Assembly (NCBI RefSeq): GCF_030247185.1 | Contig: NC_080572.1 | Span: 124,868,928 to 124,932,927 of the forward strand | DNA length: 64,000 nucleotides | DNA from: Malaya genurostris | Lineage: Eukaryota > Arthropoda > Insecta > Diptera > Culicidae | Direction of reading: 5' to 3' | Shown here: positions 34,596 to 46,060 of the stretch, piece after piece | Position numbering within the stretch: the first letter of the stretch is position 1 | Layout: every line of letters starts with the position of its first letter | Translations under genes and position numbers: made by a program | Notes under the pieces: generated by a model | Database searches by the model: none | Told to the model about the DNA's origin: nothing | The model's input: the letters and a program-made list of their open reading frames with translations, nothing else

Positions 34596-35297
34596 TACAT
34601 TAAATTTTTTTGTAAATTAATAATACCAAAATAAAAACTTATGTTTAGTAAAATTTCAGATATAAGAAATAAAAAATAAATTAAATTAAATCTACCTTGT
34701 AGCTGATGTCTCTGTTCCTTTATCGTGAAGAACGACGTGAAGCTCTTCCAACGATTTCCAATTGGCAGTCTTCTGCTGTTTCCAATTGGCAGTCTTCTGT
34801 CGTTTACTGCTATCTCAGTTGCTCTGCCGTCGTTGTGAACACCACTGCACTTGCTGTGCTGCCTGTACCTGACCCCAGGTACAGTGCTTTTGCTCTTGGT
34901 GGCGATCAAATGCGATGCTTGCAGTGTAGCACCTCGCGATATATGCCGTCTCTTTTGATCCTACGCAGCGTACAAATTCTGGTACCTGGTAGATCAGCAC
35001 TGGGTTGCTTTAGCACCTTTGTGCCTTTGCACCCCTTCGTCTTCGCACCTTTATGCGATGGCACCTCTGTGACTCGTCACTTCTATGCTCTCGCACCTCT
35101 GTGTTTCTACACCTCTGTGCGTATGAACGGGATGGCCTTCGTTGCTAGCTTTCCAGTCGGGAAACGCCCCGAATATTACGTTTGCTATGGGCAGTTTAAC
35201 TACCTGAAGCTTAGAATTGTCTCGGTATCAGCCGTTAACTCACGAGCCAGTACAATCGAAACACAACCTCTTCGCTTGAATGGTTTTTACTGAATGA
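34596..35297 (-). promoter_or_regulatory. 5' UTR / internal promoter region of the I-clade LINE
   Basis: A 702-bp non-coding leader. It contains a tandem pair of TTTCCAATTGGCAGTCTTCT (about 34755-34800) and a run of related units with GCACCT and CTGTG (34990-35130), repeated about every 18-30 bp. I-type LINEs carry their Pol II promoter in this leader; which repeat is functional cannot be told from sequence. A plus-strand open frame over this region is treated as an antisense shadow. Confidence 0.6.
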
Positions 35298-35577
35298 TAT
35301 ATAATTGATATTTATAAAATAATTCCGATGATTTTGTAGTTTTAGGGATATTTTTTAATCTAATGACAGCATGTGATAAATCGATTTTCCCTCATATTTG
35401 TATGGTTTGTCATACATATTGAGAATGTATTGAGATGAATTTCATCTATTTTGAATTCGTGATATGTGACATAGGGGGGGGGGGGGTCTTTACTTCTGTG
35501 ACAATTTGTGACAAAGGAGGGATGGGGAATCAAAAATCGTCAAAAAAAGCGTGACGTCTTTTATGGACAGCCCCTTA

Positions 35578-36099
35578 GAGAGATCGTCAATGTGTTCCAC
35601 ATTCAGTTTCAATTGAATTGAATGAAGTTTTACGCACTGCTTATCAATATTCTCACTATTTTAGTCAGTTGATCTAAATTTCAACTAGTGCATACAAATA
35701 GTAGAATGCGTGATATGATAGTAAAACCATCGATACCTGGAGTGAAAGTGTTGATTAAAAAATTGAGCGCATTGTAATATATTTTAACACTCCCTAGTTT
35801 GACAAAAAAAAATCGATAGTGGAGGTAGTCGAATCGAACAAACAGATGAGGCTATGCATTAGAATTAACACGTAAATTTTCTTTTTACTGCGGGGGTAGG
35901 GGGTTCGGCTAAAATATTCTCAATGGCTAATTGAATCTAAGTTGTAGATTAAATTAGCCATTGAGAATATTTTAGCGGCCCAATTTCTATACACATGTTC
36001 ATATATTCTTCAGTTCTCCTAAATACAAAAATTGAAAATTGTTGATGAACATTTACAAAATTTACAATAACGACGCAGATAGCAAAATTAATAGATTTA
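35578..36099. other. Intronic sequence between two elements
   Basis: Holds the 69-bp palindrome at 35908-35976. Otherwise AT-rich with no gene. Confidence 0.4.
35908..35976. repeat. Near-perfect 69-bp palindrome
   Basis: Outer arms of 24 bp are perfect (GCTAAAATATTCTCAATGGC...), and pairing continues through the middle with one mismatch to a 5-nt loop (AGTTG): 32 bp of stem in all. It could be a tiny foldback MITE or a hairpin RNA precursor. Perfect pairing argues against an ordinary conserved animal miRNA. Confidence 0.85.
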
Positions 36100-36101
36100 T
36101 A

Positions 36102-37030
36102 CAGGGTGATTTTTTAAGAGCTTGAGAACTTTTTTAAACAATAAAACGCATAAAATTTGCAAAATGTCATCGGTTCTTTATTTTAAACGTTAGATTGGTA
36201 CATGACATTTACTTTTTGAAGATAATTTCATTTAAATGTTGACCGCGGCTGCGTCTTAGGTGGTCCATTCGGAAAGTCCAATTTTGGGCAACTTTTTCGA
36301 GCATTTCGGCCGGAATAGCCCGAATTTCTTCGGAAATGTTGTCTTCCAAAGCTGGAATAGTTACTGGCTTATTTCTGTAGACTTTAGACTTGACGTAGCC
36401 CCACAAAAAATAGTCTAAAGGCGTCAAATCGCATGATCTTGGTGGCCAACTTACCGGTCCATTTCTTGAGATGAATTGTTCTCCGAAGTTTTCCCTCAAA
36501 ATGGCCATAGAATCGCGAGCTGTGTGGCATGTAGCGCCATCTTGTTGAAACCACATGTCAACCAAGTTCAGTTCTTCCATTTTTGGCAACAAAAAGTTTG
36601 TTAGCATCGAACGATAGCGATCGCCATTCACTGTAACGTTGCGTCCAACAGCATCTTTGAAAAAATACGGTCCAATGATTCCACCAGCGTACAAACCACA
36701 CCAAACAGTGCATTTTTCGGGATGCATGGGCAGTTCTTGAACGGCTTCTGGTTGCTCTGCACTCCAAATGCGGCAATTTTGCTTATTTACGTAGCCATTC
36801 AACCAGAAATGAGCCTCATCGCTGAACAAAATTTGTCGATAAAAAAGCGGATTTTCTGCCAACTTTTCTAGGGCCCATTCACTGATTTGCAAGCGTTGCT
36901 CGTTAATAAGTCTATTCATGATGAAATGTCAGAGCATACTGAGCAAATAATAATGCATGAAAATCATAACCTCAAAAAATCTGAGCAAATACTAATGCAT
37001 GAAAATCCTAACCTCAAAAAAATCACCTTT
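36102..37030 (-). mobile_element. DD41D mariner-type element, internally deleted copy
   Basis: Ends CAGGGTGATTTTTT (left) and AAAGGTGATTTTTT (right, read inward) are flanked by TA at 36100-36101 and 37031-37032. Inside the right end are two direct 42-bp repeats (36939-36980 and 36981-37022) differing at three positions. The 929-bp length is short for a complete element (about 1.3 kb); the missing part is the N-terminal coding region. Confidence 0.85.
36209..36919 (-). CDS. N-truncated mariner-type transposase, DD41D (236 aa)
   Basis: The catalytic domain of an IS630/Tc1/mariner transposase. First Asp in ILFSDEAHFWLNG (residue 34), second in FQQDGATCHTAR (127), third in PPRSCDLTPLDYFLWG (Asp169). 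The last two are separated by 41 residues, the DD41D spacing of rosa-type elements. The usual N-terminal helix-turn-helix region of about 100 residues is missing: the frame opens at the first Met of the remaining part, and what precedes it is the 42-bp repeat region. The catalytic triad is intact, but without DNA-binding domains the protein should not be able to mobilise the element. The ORF runs to a normal end, so the deletion is likely recent. Confidence 0.9.
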   Translation of the reverse strand: MNRLINEQRLQISEWALEKLAENPLFYRQILFSDEAHFWLNGYVNKQNCRIWSAEQPEAVQELPMHPEKCTVWCGLYAGGIIGPYFFKDAVGRNVTVNGDRYRSMLTNFLLPKMEELNLVDMWFQQDGATCHTARDSMAILRENFGEQFISRNGPVSWPPRSCDLTPLDYFLWGYVKSKVYRNKPVTIPALEDNISEEIRAIPAEMLEKVAQNWTFRMDHLRRSRGQHLNEIIFKK

Positions 37031-38357
37031 TATAATTAGAAACTGTAAAATGTTAGAACTTGAAAGTAATTAAGCATTTCCCGTATACGTTCCTATAGGA
37101 ACCAACAAGGAAATAATTTCAACATAGCACGTTATAGTTTTCCTCGTCACTCTTTGTGGTTGCATATATTGGTTCCGGACTAGGTATTAAATGATGGAAA
37201 TGCTTTAATTGCGCAGATTCCAACACTTACACGTTCAATAAGTGGTTGCATTTTACCCGATGAGACTAGAACACGAATATCTTCCAAAGAAAAAGTAAAA
37301 CCATTAGACAATGCTTATTGCACCTGATAATGTAAAATTTCATTGCTGTATCGTTGATATAAGTTTGCATGCAAGTGGTTCGTTGACTCCATTGTCATTT
37401 ACTGGATCCATAGACTATGTGATTTCCGTTACAACATGGTTCGCACATGATGCCTGTTAAATTCGAAACTTAGTAAATAAATGTATCTCACTGTCATATG
37501 TTTAAAATTCTGTTTCCGTTTCTCGACTTCCATGTATCATCTCTCTTGAGTTTTCTACAATCCCTCTCTCTAGTGAATACACAACTTTAGTTGTCGAGTC
37601 CATTGAATAAAAATAACTGAAGGTTTCAAAAATGTTTCACCATTATTGAAGATGAAAAACAAGTTCATTGTAATGCCATCATACGAAAACAATGAAGAAG
37701 TTTCTGCAACAAATTGGAATGTAAAATCAATTTTTCAAAAATCGTTTCGTCACCGTAAACAAAACTTTTTGTAGTCTCTTAAAGAACAATAACTGACTTA
37801 ATATCAATATGATAAAAAATTTAAAACCAAGATACTGTATCATTTTATAGTTTACTTCAATTTCATTTATTTTCCTTCTGATTGTTGACGAACCTGCTCA
37901 TGTTGCAGAACTATCTCCAGCTTAATCCCGATCCAATTAATCTGGCTTTCTCAAACACATTATAAGTTTACCCTGATTTGAGTCTTGGCTCGATGATTTA
38001 ACTGGATGCTCTTTTGAAATTTATGAGACAATCTTTCCTTTACTGATTCAAGTGGATGGAAGTAAGTCAAGTGTGGGAGTCAGTAGTAAACACTTAGTAA
38101 ACGATATAATTTTACACGTACAAAGTAAAGATGTTGAACCAAATCGGATCATGCCGAGATCAATCGATTGACTCTGACTATGGTTCATACTCGCGTATAA
38201 GCCTATATTGAAGTACGACTATTCGATTTTTTTTCAAAATTTTCCAAGTTTTTGCTATAAATATTTTAGCACATATATTTAAAAGTGATCTGAATGCTAT
38301 TTGCCCAGAATGGAATTGATACTTCACACGGGTACTTTACACATTAACAAAGCAAAG
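37031..38357. other. Intronic sequence, no gene seen
   Basis: AT-rich; short chance frames only. Confidence 0.4.
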
Positions 38358-38554
38358 CCTGAGTATTACATTCCTTTTGTGGAATTTAACCTTCATTTTC
38401 AACAGACTTCATAACCAATGCATAGTGTACAGAACCATTTCATGGCTGGTGCTACGGCCCTACTGAAACTAAGAATCCTTCCAGGTCGGGGTTCGGACAT
38501 ACGACAACTGGCTTCTAAGACATGTGCCCTATGCATTGAAATGCCAACCCGGGC
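38358..38554 (-). mobile_element. tRNA-derived SINE, copy 2
   Basis: Same block order as copy 1: TTACATTCCTTTTGTGGAAT, CCATTTCATGGCTGGTGCTA, CTTCCAGGTCGGGGTTCGGA (B box, one change from consensus), GCATTGAAATGCCAACCCGG. The longest of the four copies. Confidence 0.75.
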
Positions 38555-41280
38555 AACATGGCACAAAGTATGAGTTATTTTGTATTTACTGATTAAACAC
38601 GCAATTATCATTGTGTTTTATGAAAGTATGGTAAGCATAAACTTGATTCGTCATGCCAGCTCAGAATATCATATAGGACTGGTATGCGAATATAAATAAA
38701 ATAGTAATCAGCTAGAAATCGACTGCATTTGACTCGAATTCGAGTCGTGAATCATAATGCACTCCGCACCAATCAAGGATTCAGCCGAGAAGTTGTATCC
38801 AATTCGAATTTACTTCATACGGTTACGATTGATGTCAAACTGTTAACCTCGCCCTGAACTAGGTAATTTCGTTCAAAAAGAAAGCTTATAATGATCGGAA
38901 ATAACTTTGAATGATATACTATGAATCGTGAACACACGTAAATATACTTTTTGAACGAAATTTAAAAAATTATATATATTCACTGTTAATTTTCGAATTT
39001 TGTCAGATTCCAAACAAACCCATTTAAATTCAATCATCGGAGGACAATGGTTTATGTGCATCATGAACGGTATAACAATGCTTTTCAATCGAAAACAATC
39101 ACAAGCCGACGAGTTGCATTTTTGTAATCTCTTTTTTTCAGAGAATTTCATTCATAAATTTGCATTCTACAGGATTTGATTCATTCATACAATCCATGCA
39201 CTCAGCAGAAGCAGTTGTTGGCGTGAACCTGTTTGATTCGTCGTCATTTGAACGACCGTTTTAGCTTGCATGTGTGTGTATGTAATTCGCGCCACCTCCA
39301 TCTATCTAAGCCAGCACGGGTTATGCCAAACCGGTCTGCATTAATAGCGTATCCGTTGCTTCTCGATGGCAGTGTATATAAAGCGACACAGATGTAAGAA
39401 GGTTTTCATTCATCGATGCTTTCATTTCGATCGTAATATTATGAATGAAAGTATGTTTAAGAGAGAACTGTCGTGGAAAATATTTTACATGTAAGCATGC
39501 TTCCAGATCATTTGGAACCGAATCGTTTAAGCGAAATGAAAATAAGTTTGTGCTGGTAGTAACACAGCAAAAACAAAAGAAAATTTAAACTACATTTAAA
39601 GGCATGATGGTGTGAACAAATATTACTTGAACAACAAATTCGAATTTATTAGAATTATATTAGATAACACTTAAAACAATCCCATTTACTTAAATTTTCA
39701 ACCTAAAGCATGTAACAATGAATCATGTAATTGACTTTACGAGCGCCAAAATTGATTGAGCACATGCAATTTCATTAATTTGATCGATTTGAAAATAGTC
39801 AAATGAGTCGCGACGAAAAAAGGGGTAATTCAACAGTTATGTTTACCGAGTAGAAACAAACCACTTCCATATCCACCCTAATGTGGTGATTATCATGTTA
39901 CCTTGTCATTCAAATAACATTATCTTCATCGAGATATTTTTTAAATAATTTTAGATTAATCCAATAATTTCCAGATTGATTGGGATGATTATGAAAAGTG
40001 TCCTTTAGCGCGCACGTCACTCATTCGATCACATTTCCGGGGGCGTTTTTGTTTTTTCGTGTTCAATTTTCTCGAAGATGGTCTAAACCGATTTAAAAAA
40101 AACTTAGGATCGTTTTAAGATCCAATGACTGTGATCTTTTGTTCCGCAGATATAATGGTATAACCATGTCATAGAATGAATACTAGCCTTTGCTTAATAA
40201 TTTAATAATAATAATTTTTATTTATTTAAAAAAAATTGTTTATATGTTGACAAGATTCAAAGATTAAAATTTCCCGAAAATTTTTCTACAAACCGCTGTA
40301 TCTCGAGAACGGTAGCATATAGCAAAATTTTAACATGTTTTTTATTGGAAATTTAGCATTCTTTTATAAGATTTTATTGAAGAAAAATGTTCATAATTTC
40401 AATAATTACATTATTTTGAAAGTATGTCACTTTCTCAAATATTATTTCTCCATTCTAAAAATTTGACAGTATTTTATTTTGAACTTCAGCTACAACAAAT
40501 CAAAAAATTAAAAAATGGGAAAATACGCTTTTTGAGATATTTGAGTTTTAAGTGTTATAATCAAAACAAAAATTAAGAAGAAAACACTTTTCAACGGTAC
40601 TAAATTTTCAACATAGGCGCAAATCATTGCAGAAGATATCAAATCAATCGGATCCACCGTTTCTGGGATATAAATATTATTGAAAATTTTCAAATTGATT
40701 TTTTCTTAGTCCCTTCTCAAAAGTAAGGCTAGAGTTAAAATAGCAAACTGGTGATGTTTCGTTTGTCCATAAATAACGCTTATGCAAAATTTGAGCCAAA
40801 TAAAAAATATGCATCTGTTTGCGGTGGAATTGCTTATCTACCGACTAAAACAATAAAAAATCCATTTTTCATAGAGAGCCCCCCCTTAATCTTGTATTAC
40901 TTTCAAGTGACTTCCAGACAGGGGGTGGAAGTCTCTATTTCAACTCCAAGCTTAAAAATTCAATGCAAGTGCATTGGACATCCGTTCCTAACCACACGTA
41001 ACGCGATGGAAAGGAACTAAGTTATGAGTCATAAAATTTATGAATGATTAAATTACCGCTTATTTGACTTACTAACATAACCAACGACAAATTGTTAACC
41101 GATACAACAGAATCATTTTCTCATGGCTTCATAGCTGAACTGTATTGATCTACATTGTTGGTGTATGTAACCATTTGTCTGAAAAAATATTCTGTAATTA
41201 TGGCTAAAACTATCGAATGCTATGCTACCATAGATAATACAATCGCGTAGATTGTTTGAATTTGTTTACCTGAATCGAAA
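38555..41280. other. Intronic sequence with one candidate promoter
   Basis: AT-rich, including 40200-40740 with TE-like but unassignable sequence. The interval 39230-39450 is GC-richer and holds a TATA/Inr pair. No other gene signal. Confidence 0.35.
39375..39411 (+). promoter_or_regulatory. Candidate core promoter (TATA plus Inr), plus strand
   Basis: TATATAAAG at 39375-39383 and TCATTC, a full match to the arthropod initiator TCAKTY, with its A at 39408, spacing -33. An ATG at 39441 opens 17 codons and reaches a possible donor (ACAT|GTAAGC) at 39491. This would be a first exon of an antisense or nested transcript. Chance occurrence is possible. Confidence 0.35.
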
Positions 41281-42300
41281 TTTATATTTATCATAGTTCT
41301 ACCGACCAGCCGTTTCCCAACAACTTGGTCTTTCTATCGTGCGACAAGAGATGTACCTGAAGATCTGTTTTTGTTCAGTGTTGTTGAACATTATCCCATC
41401 AACTGCACTTTTCGCCAAAACTTAAAAAACGCTGCACAGCATATTCTCATTGAAGTTAAAATTTATACCGTTTCCAATTGAGACTGCCCTGATGATTCTC
41501 ACCGTAACTGGTACCGCATTGTCGAGGAAAAGTGTGCTACTCATCACTGCTGAGAACAACCTACAATTGCATCAGCTAGTGCCGAAAAAAGAGTAGTTTG
41601 TGCCTCTCGTCGGAGGAATAAATCATATAAATTGACTGTTTTGACGATTTTAATACATCTCTTTTTCGAGCTTTACTTTGTAATTATGATTGCTATAATG
41701 CATTGTTGAGCTTCTTCTTCCAGAAGACGATGGTTTGGTGAACAATTTGACCCAAGTGGCAAATGGAAGACTCCCTCCTCGGAAAAAGTTCAAATCGCGC
41801 GTCAACGCGTCGCATTTGTCTGGCTGGTTTGAATGGTTACGACCTGCTCTGTTCACGATTTCAACTTTGTTCCGTGTCGGAAAGGCCGCTTACAGAGTGC
41901 AGTAATTAATTGTCAATAACCATTGTTCTTCCTTTTTCGGTCCACACGTTTTTTCGTAACTCATTTCCACCCACCTTCCTTATAACAACAGAAACTCGCT
42001 GCTTAGCGTTATGAAATTCAGAAAAAAATAATAAAATATTTCTTTCTTTTAATTCAATTAAAAGCAATTAAAGTTTATTTATGGATACCCAACGAAAATA
42101 ATAATTCGATTATTCTGTTCTCCTCCAAAGCTGAACACAAACCATACTGTTGTGAGGCGGCAAAGGTGGGCTGGCAGAGCATTGGTCCGAGTCGCTACTG
42201 GGAGAAGAAACCTGCCGGTACAATGCGCTCAAAACAGTGGCAAGATATCCCGAATCGCCAGGTAGCAATTTAAGACAATTATTATGATAACCACGTATGC
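41281..42300. other. Unique-looking, slightly GC-richer intronic patch
   Basis: Fewer repeats and more mixed base use than its neighbours (for example 41280-41900 and 42115-42260). Frames here lack stop-free length and motifs. It could hold regulatory DNA; nothing definite. Confidence 0.25.
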
Positions 42301-43135
42301 CGCCGAATGAATTCTACTGTAGTGAACTTCGAAAGCGCTCGGGTCAATATTGGACCAGCGAAATTCCAACGAAAAAAAAAGTTGTCAAATAGACATCGAA
42401 TTACGATACACTTCTGATGCAGCTGTACTCTTTGTACATAGAACCGGTTTCTTTTGGACACGAGATGCTTTTTGAAACACTTTCTGTTCAATTACTAATA
42501 AACAATGTAAGTAACATGATAAAACTCTTTCCACTCGTTTTTATCAAGAATATGTTTGTTCTATTTTGATTTAACCTTTGATTTTTGAGTGACAATGGTA
42601 TAAAGAGACCCTTTGCCATAAATAGATAATATTGTTGTGACAATTTGCCATTAATACATATTACATTTCGAAAATAACGAGTTACTTGGTTGAACACCTT
42701 TTTAACCCCTTTAATCGATTCAAAGTATGATAATCTTATTTATTCACAGTTGTCGTGAAATTCTGCTAAGTTGTTGGTTTCATAGTTGTTTAAAACTAGT
42801 AGCTACTGCTTATATTATCATCAGAGCCATACAGAGTAGAGTTGGTACCAGCAGAGAATACGTGGTGAAAAGTCGCAATTGTTTGCAAAATTGACAGGAG
42901 CTTAGCGTGCCTGTGGAATAATTTTCCATTTATTAGTTGGAGTTCGGGAAAATAGACTGAACTAGGTTTTCGTTGTGCCTCAAGATAACTACAGACAAAT
43001 TAATTAATTGAGCTATCATGTAGAGTTGATTGTTGACTAAATACGCATTTTAGCTGGTAGAGAAATTAGTCTGTTGAAGCGTTATGATATATTGCCGCTC
43101 GTTTCATGACTCCTAATTTTAATGTAAAGTAGCAT
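42301..43135. other. Intronic sequence, no gene seen
   Basis: AT-rich; nothing recognised. Confidence 0.4.
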
Positions 43136-43139
43136 TTAA

Positions 43140-43470
43140 GGTGAAATGTAGCGGAATGCGAAAATCGCGTTTTTGATCAATTATTCAAAAACTAGACCGA
43201 TTTTCGAAAAACCAAAAACACTTAAGTTTTCGAAATCAAATTTATCATAACTAAGTATTCTTAGAATTTTGAAATTTTGCTTTGCCGAGCCGTAATTGGT
43301 TTTTGAAATGTATAAACGGTCACTGTTCCGTCCCACGGGGATGATTTTAGAACTGAAAAGTAGTGTTTGTAGCAGAATTTCACAAAGAATCTGAAAATGC
43401 AACTCAAAATTATAAAATTTAAACTAAAACAACCGAAAATTGAAAAAGTTTACATAAGCTACATTTCACC
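43140..43470. mobile_element. 331-bp TTAA-flanked MITE
   Basis: Perfect 13-bp ends GGTGAAATGTAGC (43140-43152) and GCTACATTTCACC (43458-43470), with TTAA on both sides (43136-43139, 43471-43474). TTAA duplication points to piggyBac mobilisation. No coding capacity. Its ends differ from those of the element at 75-717, so two families are present. Confidence 0.88.
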
Positions 43471-43474
43471 TTAA

Positions 43475-44200
43475 TGATACAATTTCCCTGCTTTTCAACA
43501 ACGTTGACTTATCAGTCGAAGATCCACACCTGTCTTTTGCTGATGATGCTCATAGTATGTCAAATTTTTATTGTCACAAAGTGGGTGAATTTAATGAAGA
43601 TATATACTGACATTTAAATCTCGACATTTAAATAGAAGAAACAATTTTTCATTCCGTGTCAAATAACACAATAGAAAAAAACGTTAAGGCTAAACAGTGT
43701 CAGCTTAAACTATGTATCTAATTTAAATAAACTATTAGAATGTAATGTTAATAATAACTGGATTGCATTGATACCGTTTTTTCTTGTAGTCATAATAATA
43801 CAGTGAGGCTTGAAAAGTAATTGGTTCACCGTTCGTTCTACTGAATCATCATCGCTGTTGTTGTTATTGTAGTTATTCGAAAATGTGGCCCGCTGATTGT
43901 CGTAGGTGATTAACGATTTAAACGGATACCATTCTTCCCGACCGTAAACACTGTAGAATGGAATATGCTTCTTCAGCATGCGCTATAAACGGCTCATTAA
44001 GGCTAATATTCGACAAACTTCAATTCAAATACAAAGTCTTATGGTTCCCTAGGCCGTCATTGGTTGATCTGCGGATCCTGGGACAGATATATTTAAAAGA
44101 TGATGAGTGTTATTAATTCCAATTTCAACAGTGTTTTTTCAGGATTTGGAGTGAGGATTTTTTAAATAAGTCTTTAAATTCTTCTAGTTTTTAGGTTTTG
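43475..44200. other. Intronic sequence, no gene seen
   Basis: AT-rich; nothing recognised. Confidence 0.4.
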
Positions 44201-44945
44201 TTAGTTGATGGCAAAAAAACGGTTTTCAGCTCCGAAAATACTGGAATTAGTGATCAAAGCATTGTGGTTTCCAAACGATCCAGAAATAGTATAAATTGGT
44301 TGCTCAATCATCAAAAAAAATTGTGCTGATAGAAAATAGAGAACAAAGAAAAGTTCGGTTTGTCGGTTACGTAACTTATGCAATTATATCACCGGATCCA
44401 GAAAAGTTCGCCATGAGCGTTCCTAACCTAATCGATGCCCTAATAGTAGTTTTTCAAAATAAACCGAAATCGGTTCAGGCACCGCCACTGGATCGCTTTG
44501 TCTGGTACGTCACTTATAAGATTATATCTCCGGCACCGGAGATGTTCGACATAATGGCTCATGACTATCATTCTTTTAAATAACCATATATTAGCATTCA
44601 AACGAGTCTGAAATTTTCGAAATCCGAAACTGTGCACCGTGAATCTTCCGAAATGGATCAATAATCTAATAGTAGCTTTCAAAGATTGTCTAAATCGGTT
44701 CAGTTATCTATGAAACATTTGAGCGGATAGTAAAGAGTGTGGTCTTTTGGATACGTTACTCATACGATTATATCAATAGAACCGGAGGTTTCTGCCTAAA
44801 AACTTCAATGAACCAATAGTAACCGAAAAAAAGCATAATCGAATTCTAAAAGTAGAAATGTGCTTATCTATACATACACACATAGTTTCCGATCTCGTTG
44901 AGCTGCACCAAATGGTATATTACACTGAGAGTTTCAGCTGCTCTG
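44201..44945 (+). repeat. Very degenerate CA-rich repeat family region
   Basis: Repeated short blocks of the family (GTTCAG, CCGGAGATGTTCGACA, TACGTTACTCATACGATTATA, ACACACATAGTTTCCGATCT then AAATGGTATATTACACTGAG). Two or three partial copies appear merged; ends not definable. Confidence 0.45.
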
Positions 44946-46060
44946 ATTAGAAATCTGTTCTCCTTCCAGAAATTCTGCAGAGATAGACAGAAAACAATTC
45001 CGAAGTACGTTTTCATCGTTCACTTGTTGTTGCTGAGTTAATAAATGCAATAAAAATGTCTGTTGATCATTTAAAATGACAGGCATGTTATTTACCTCGA
45101 TTTTCCCCAAATTATGCGGCACATTTGCTTATAAATCCGCGCCTATGGACTATTCAGACATAAAACTATATAGCGTTTCCTCATGTTATTGTGTTTGATG
45201 TTGTGGCATGATAACGAAACATTAATATACGCCCACAAACTTATCATCTGGCTCTTACTGGTAACATTGGATACTTTTCTGTTCGATTTGGACGTATAAT
45301 AGTATTTGACGTGATTCAACAACGCTTGATTATTATGCAACTTGTTTTCGAGTACAGTATGGTTTTAATATTTATTTTATCTAACATTTATGAAATATTC
45401 GATCAATGGTATGTTTTCTAAATCTCCTTCGTATAGAGGAAAATCGGCAGCCTAGGGCCACTCGTGTTTTGTTGAAAAGTATTGAATAAATTTATTTGTA
45501 TTTTTGATTGTAAGTGAAATGAGTAACATCTGAGATGGAAATCCAGATCCAAAGAAGTCCAAAAAACAGTCTCATTTTTTAGACGATTACTTAAATTTTT
45601 GGGTTCAAGATTTTTTATCATTAAATTGACAGAATATAAGTTTTTTCTTCAGTTTTGCAGAAAATAAAGAAAATAAGTATCAGAGAATATGAATTTATGG
45701 ATTTCATTACAATTAGAATGTTGCCAAAAATGTTTCATAAGTAAAGATCTTAGATTGCACAATCGGGTGCATTGGACTGCAGAGCAGAAATAAACTACAC
45801 TACACAACAACGAGAACAAATAAAGTTTTCAATTAGCTATATAAATTTATTTATGATATCAGCTAATTTTTTTATATTTTCCAAATAGTTCTTCGTGTGC
45901 AGCATTCATATTTAGCACTCAATGTTGAAGCAGCAATTTGTATGTTTACTTATCATATTTAGTTTATTTTAGAAATTACATTGAAGATCATTTTTGAAGT
46001 AATAAAATAAATATTAATTATATATGCTAGCCTTCGAGAAAGTGCTTTAAGCCTTAGAAT
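44946..46060. other. Intronic sequence, no gene seen
   Basis: AT-rich; short frames only. Confidence 0.4.

Larger units (their letters stand above)
29274..35297 (-). mobile_element. Full-length I-clade non-LTR retrotransposon
   Basis: A 6,024-bp minus-strand element flanked by a 12-bp target duplication TATATAATTGAT (29262-29273 and 35298-35309). It has a 702-bp 5' UTR, ORF1 (34595-33282), ORF2 (33301-29597), a 323-bp 3' UTR with AATAAA, and a 3' poly(A) at 29274-29285. Both ORFs are open over their whole length. Endonuclease, RT and RNase H in one ORF plus three CCHC knuckles in ORF1 define the I group; mosquito MosquI-type elements are likely relatives. The perfect target duplication and open frames imply a recent insertion that may still be competent. 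Confidence 0.93.
28424..35574. mobile_element. PIF/Harbinger-like non-coding element, split by the I-clade insertion
   Basis: Perfect 26-bp terminal inverted repeats (28424-28449 and 35549-35574) begin GGGGCTGTCCATAAAAGACG. TTA lies directly outside both ends (28421-28423, 35575-35577); a 3-bp TWA target duplication with G-rich ends fits PIF/Harbinger. Without the LINE and one target copy the element is 1,115 bp. It has no ORF. G-rich runs lie at both subterminal regions (28490-28526 and 35474-35486 on the same strand) with GTGACAT or GTGACAA motifs. It must be older than the LINE it contains. Confidence 0.85.

Noticed and set aside
34706..35293. 195-aa plus-strand ORF
   Set aside because: Lies antisense in the LINE 5' UTR over repeated units; open by composition.
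35908..35976. Canonical miRNA gene
   Set aside because: Stem is almost perfectly paired without the usual bulges; MITE origin more likely.
41650..41856. 68-aa minus-strand ORF as a gene
   Set aside because: No motif, and composition matches surrounding intron.
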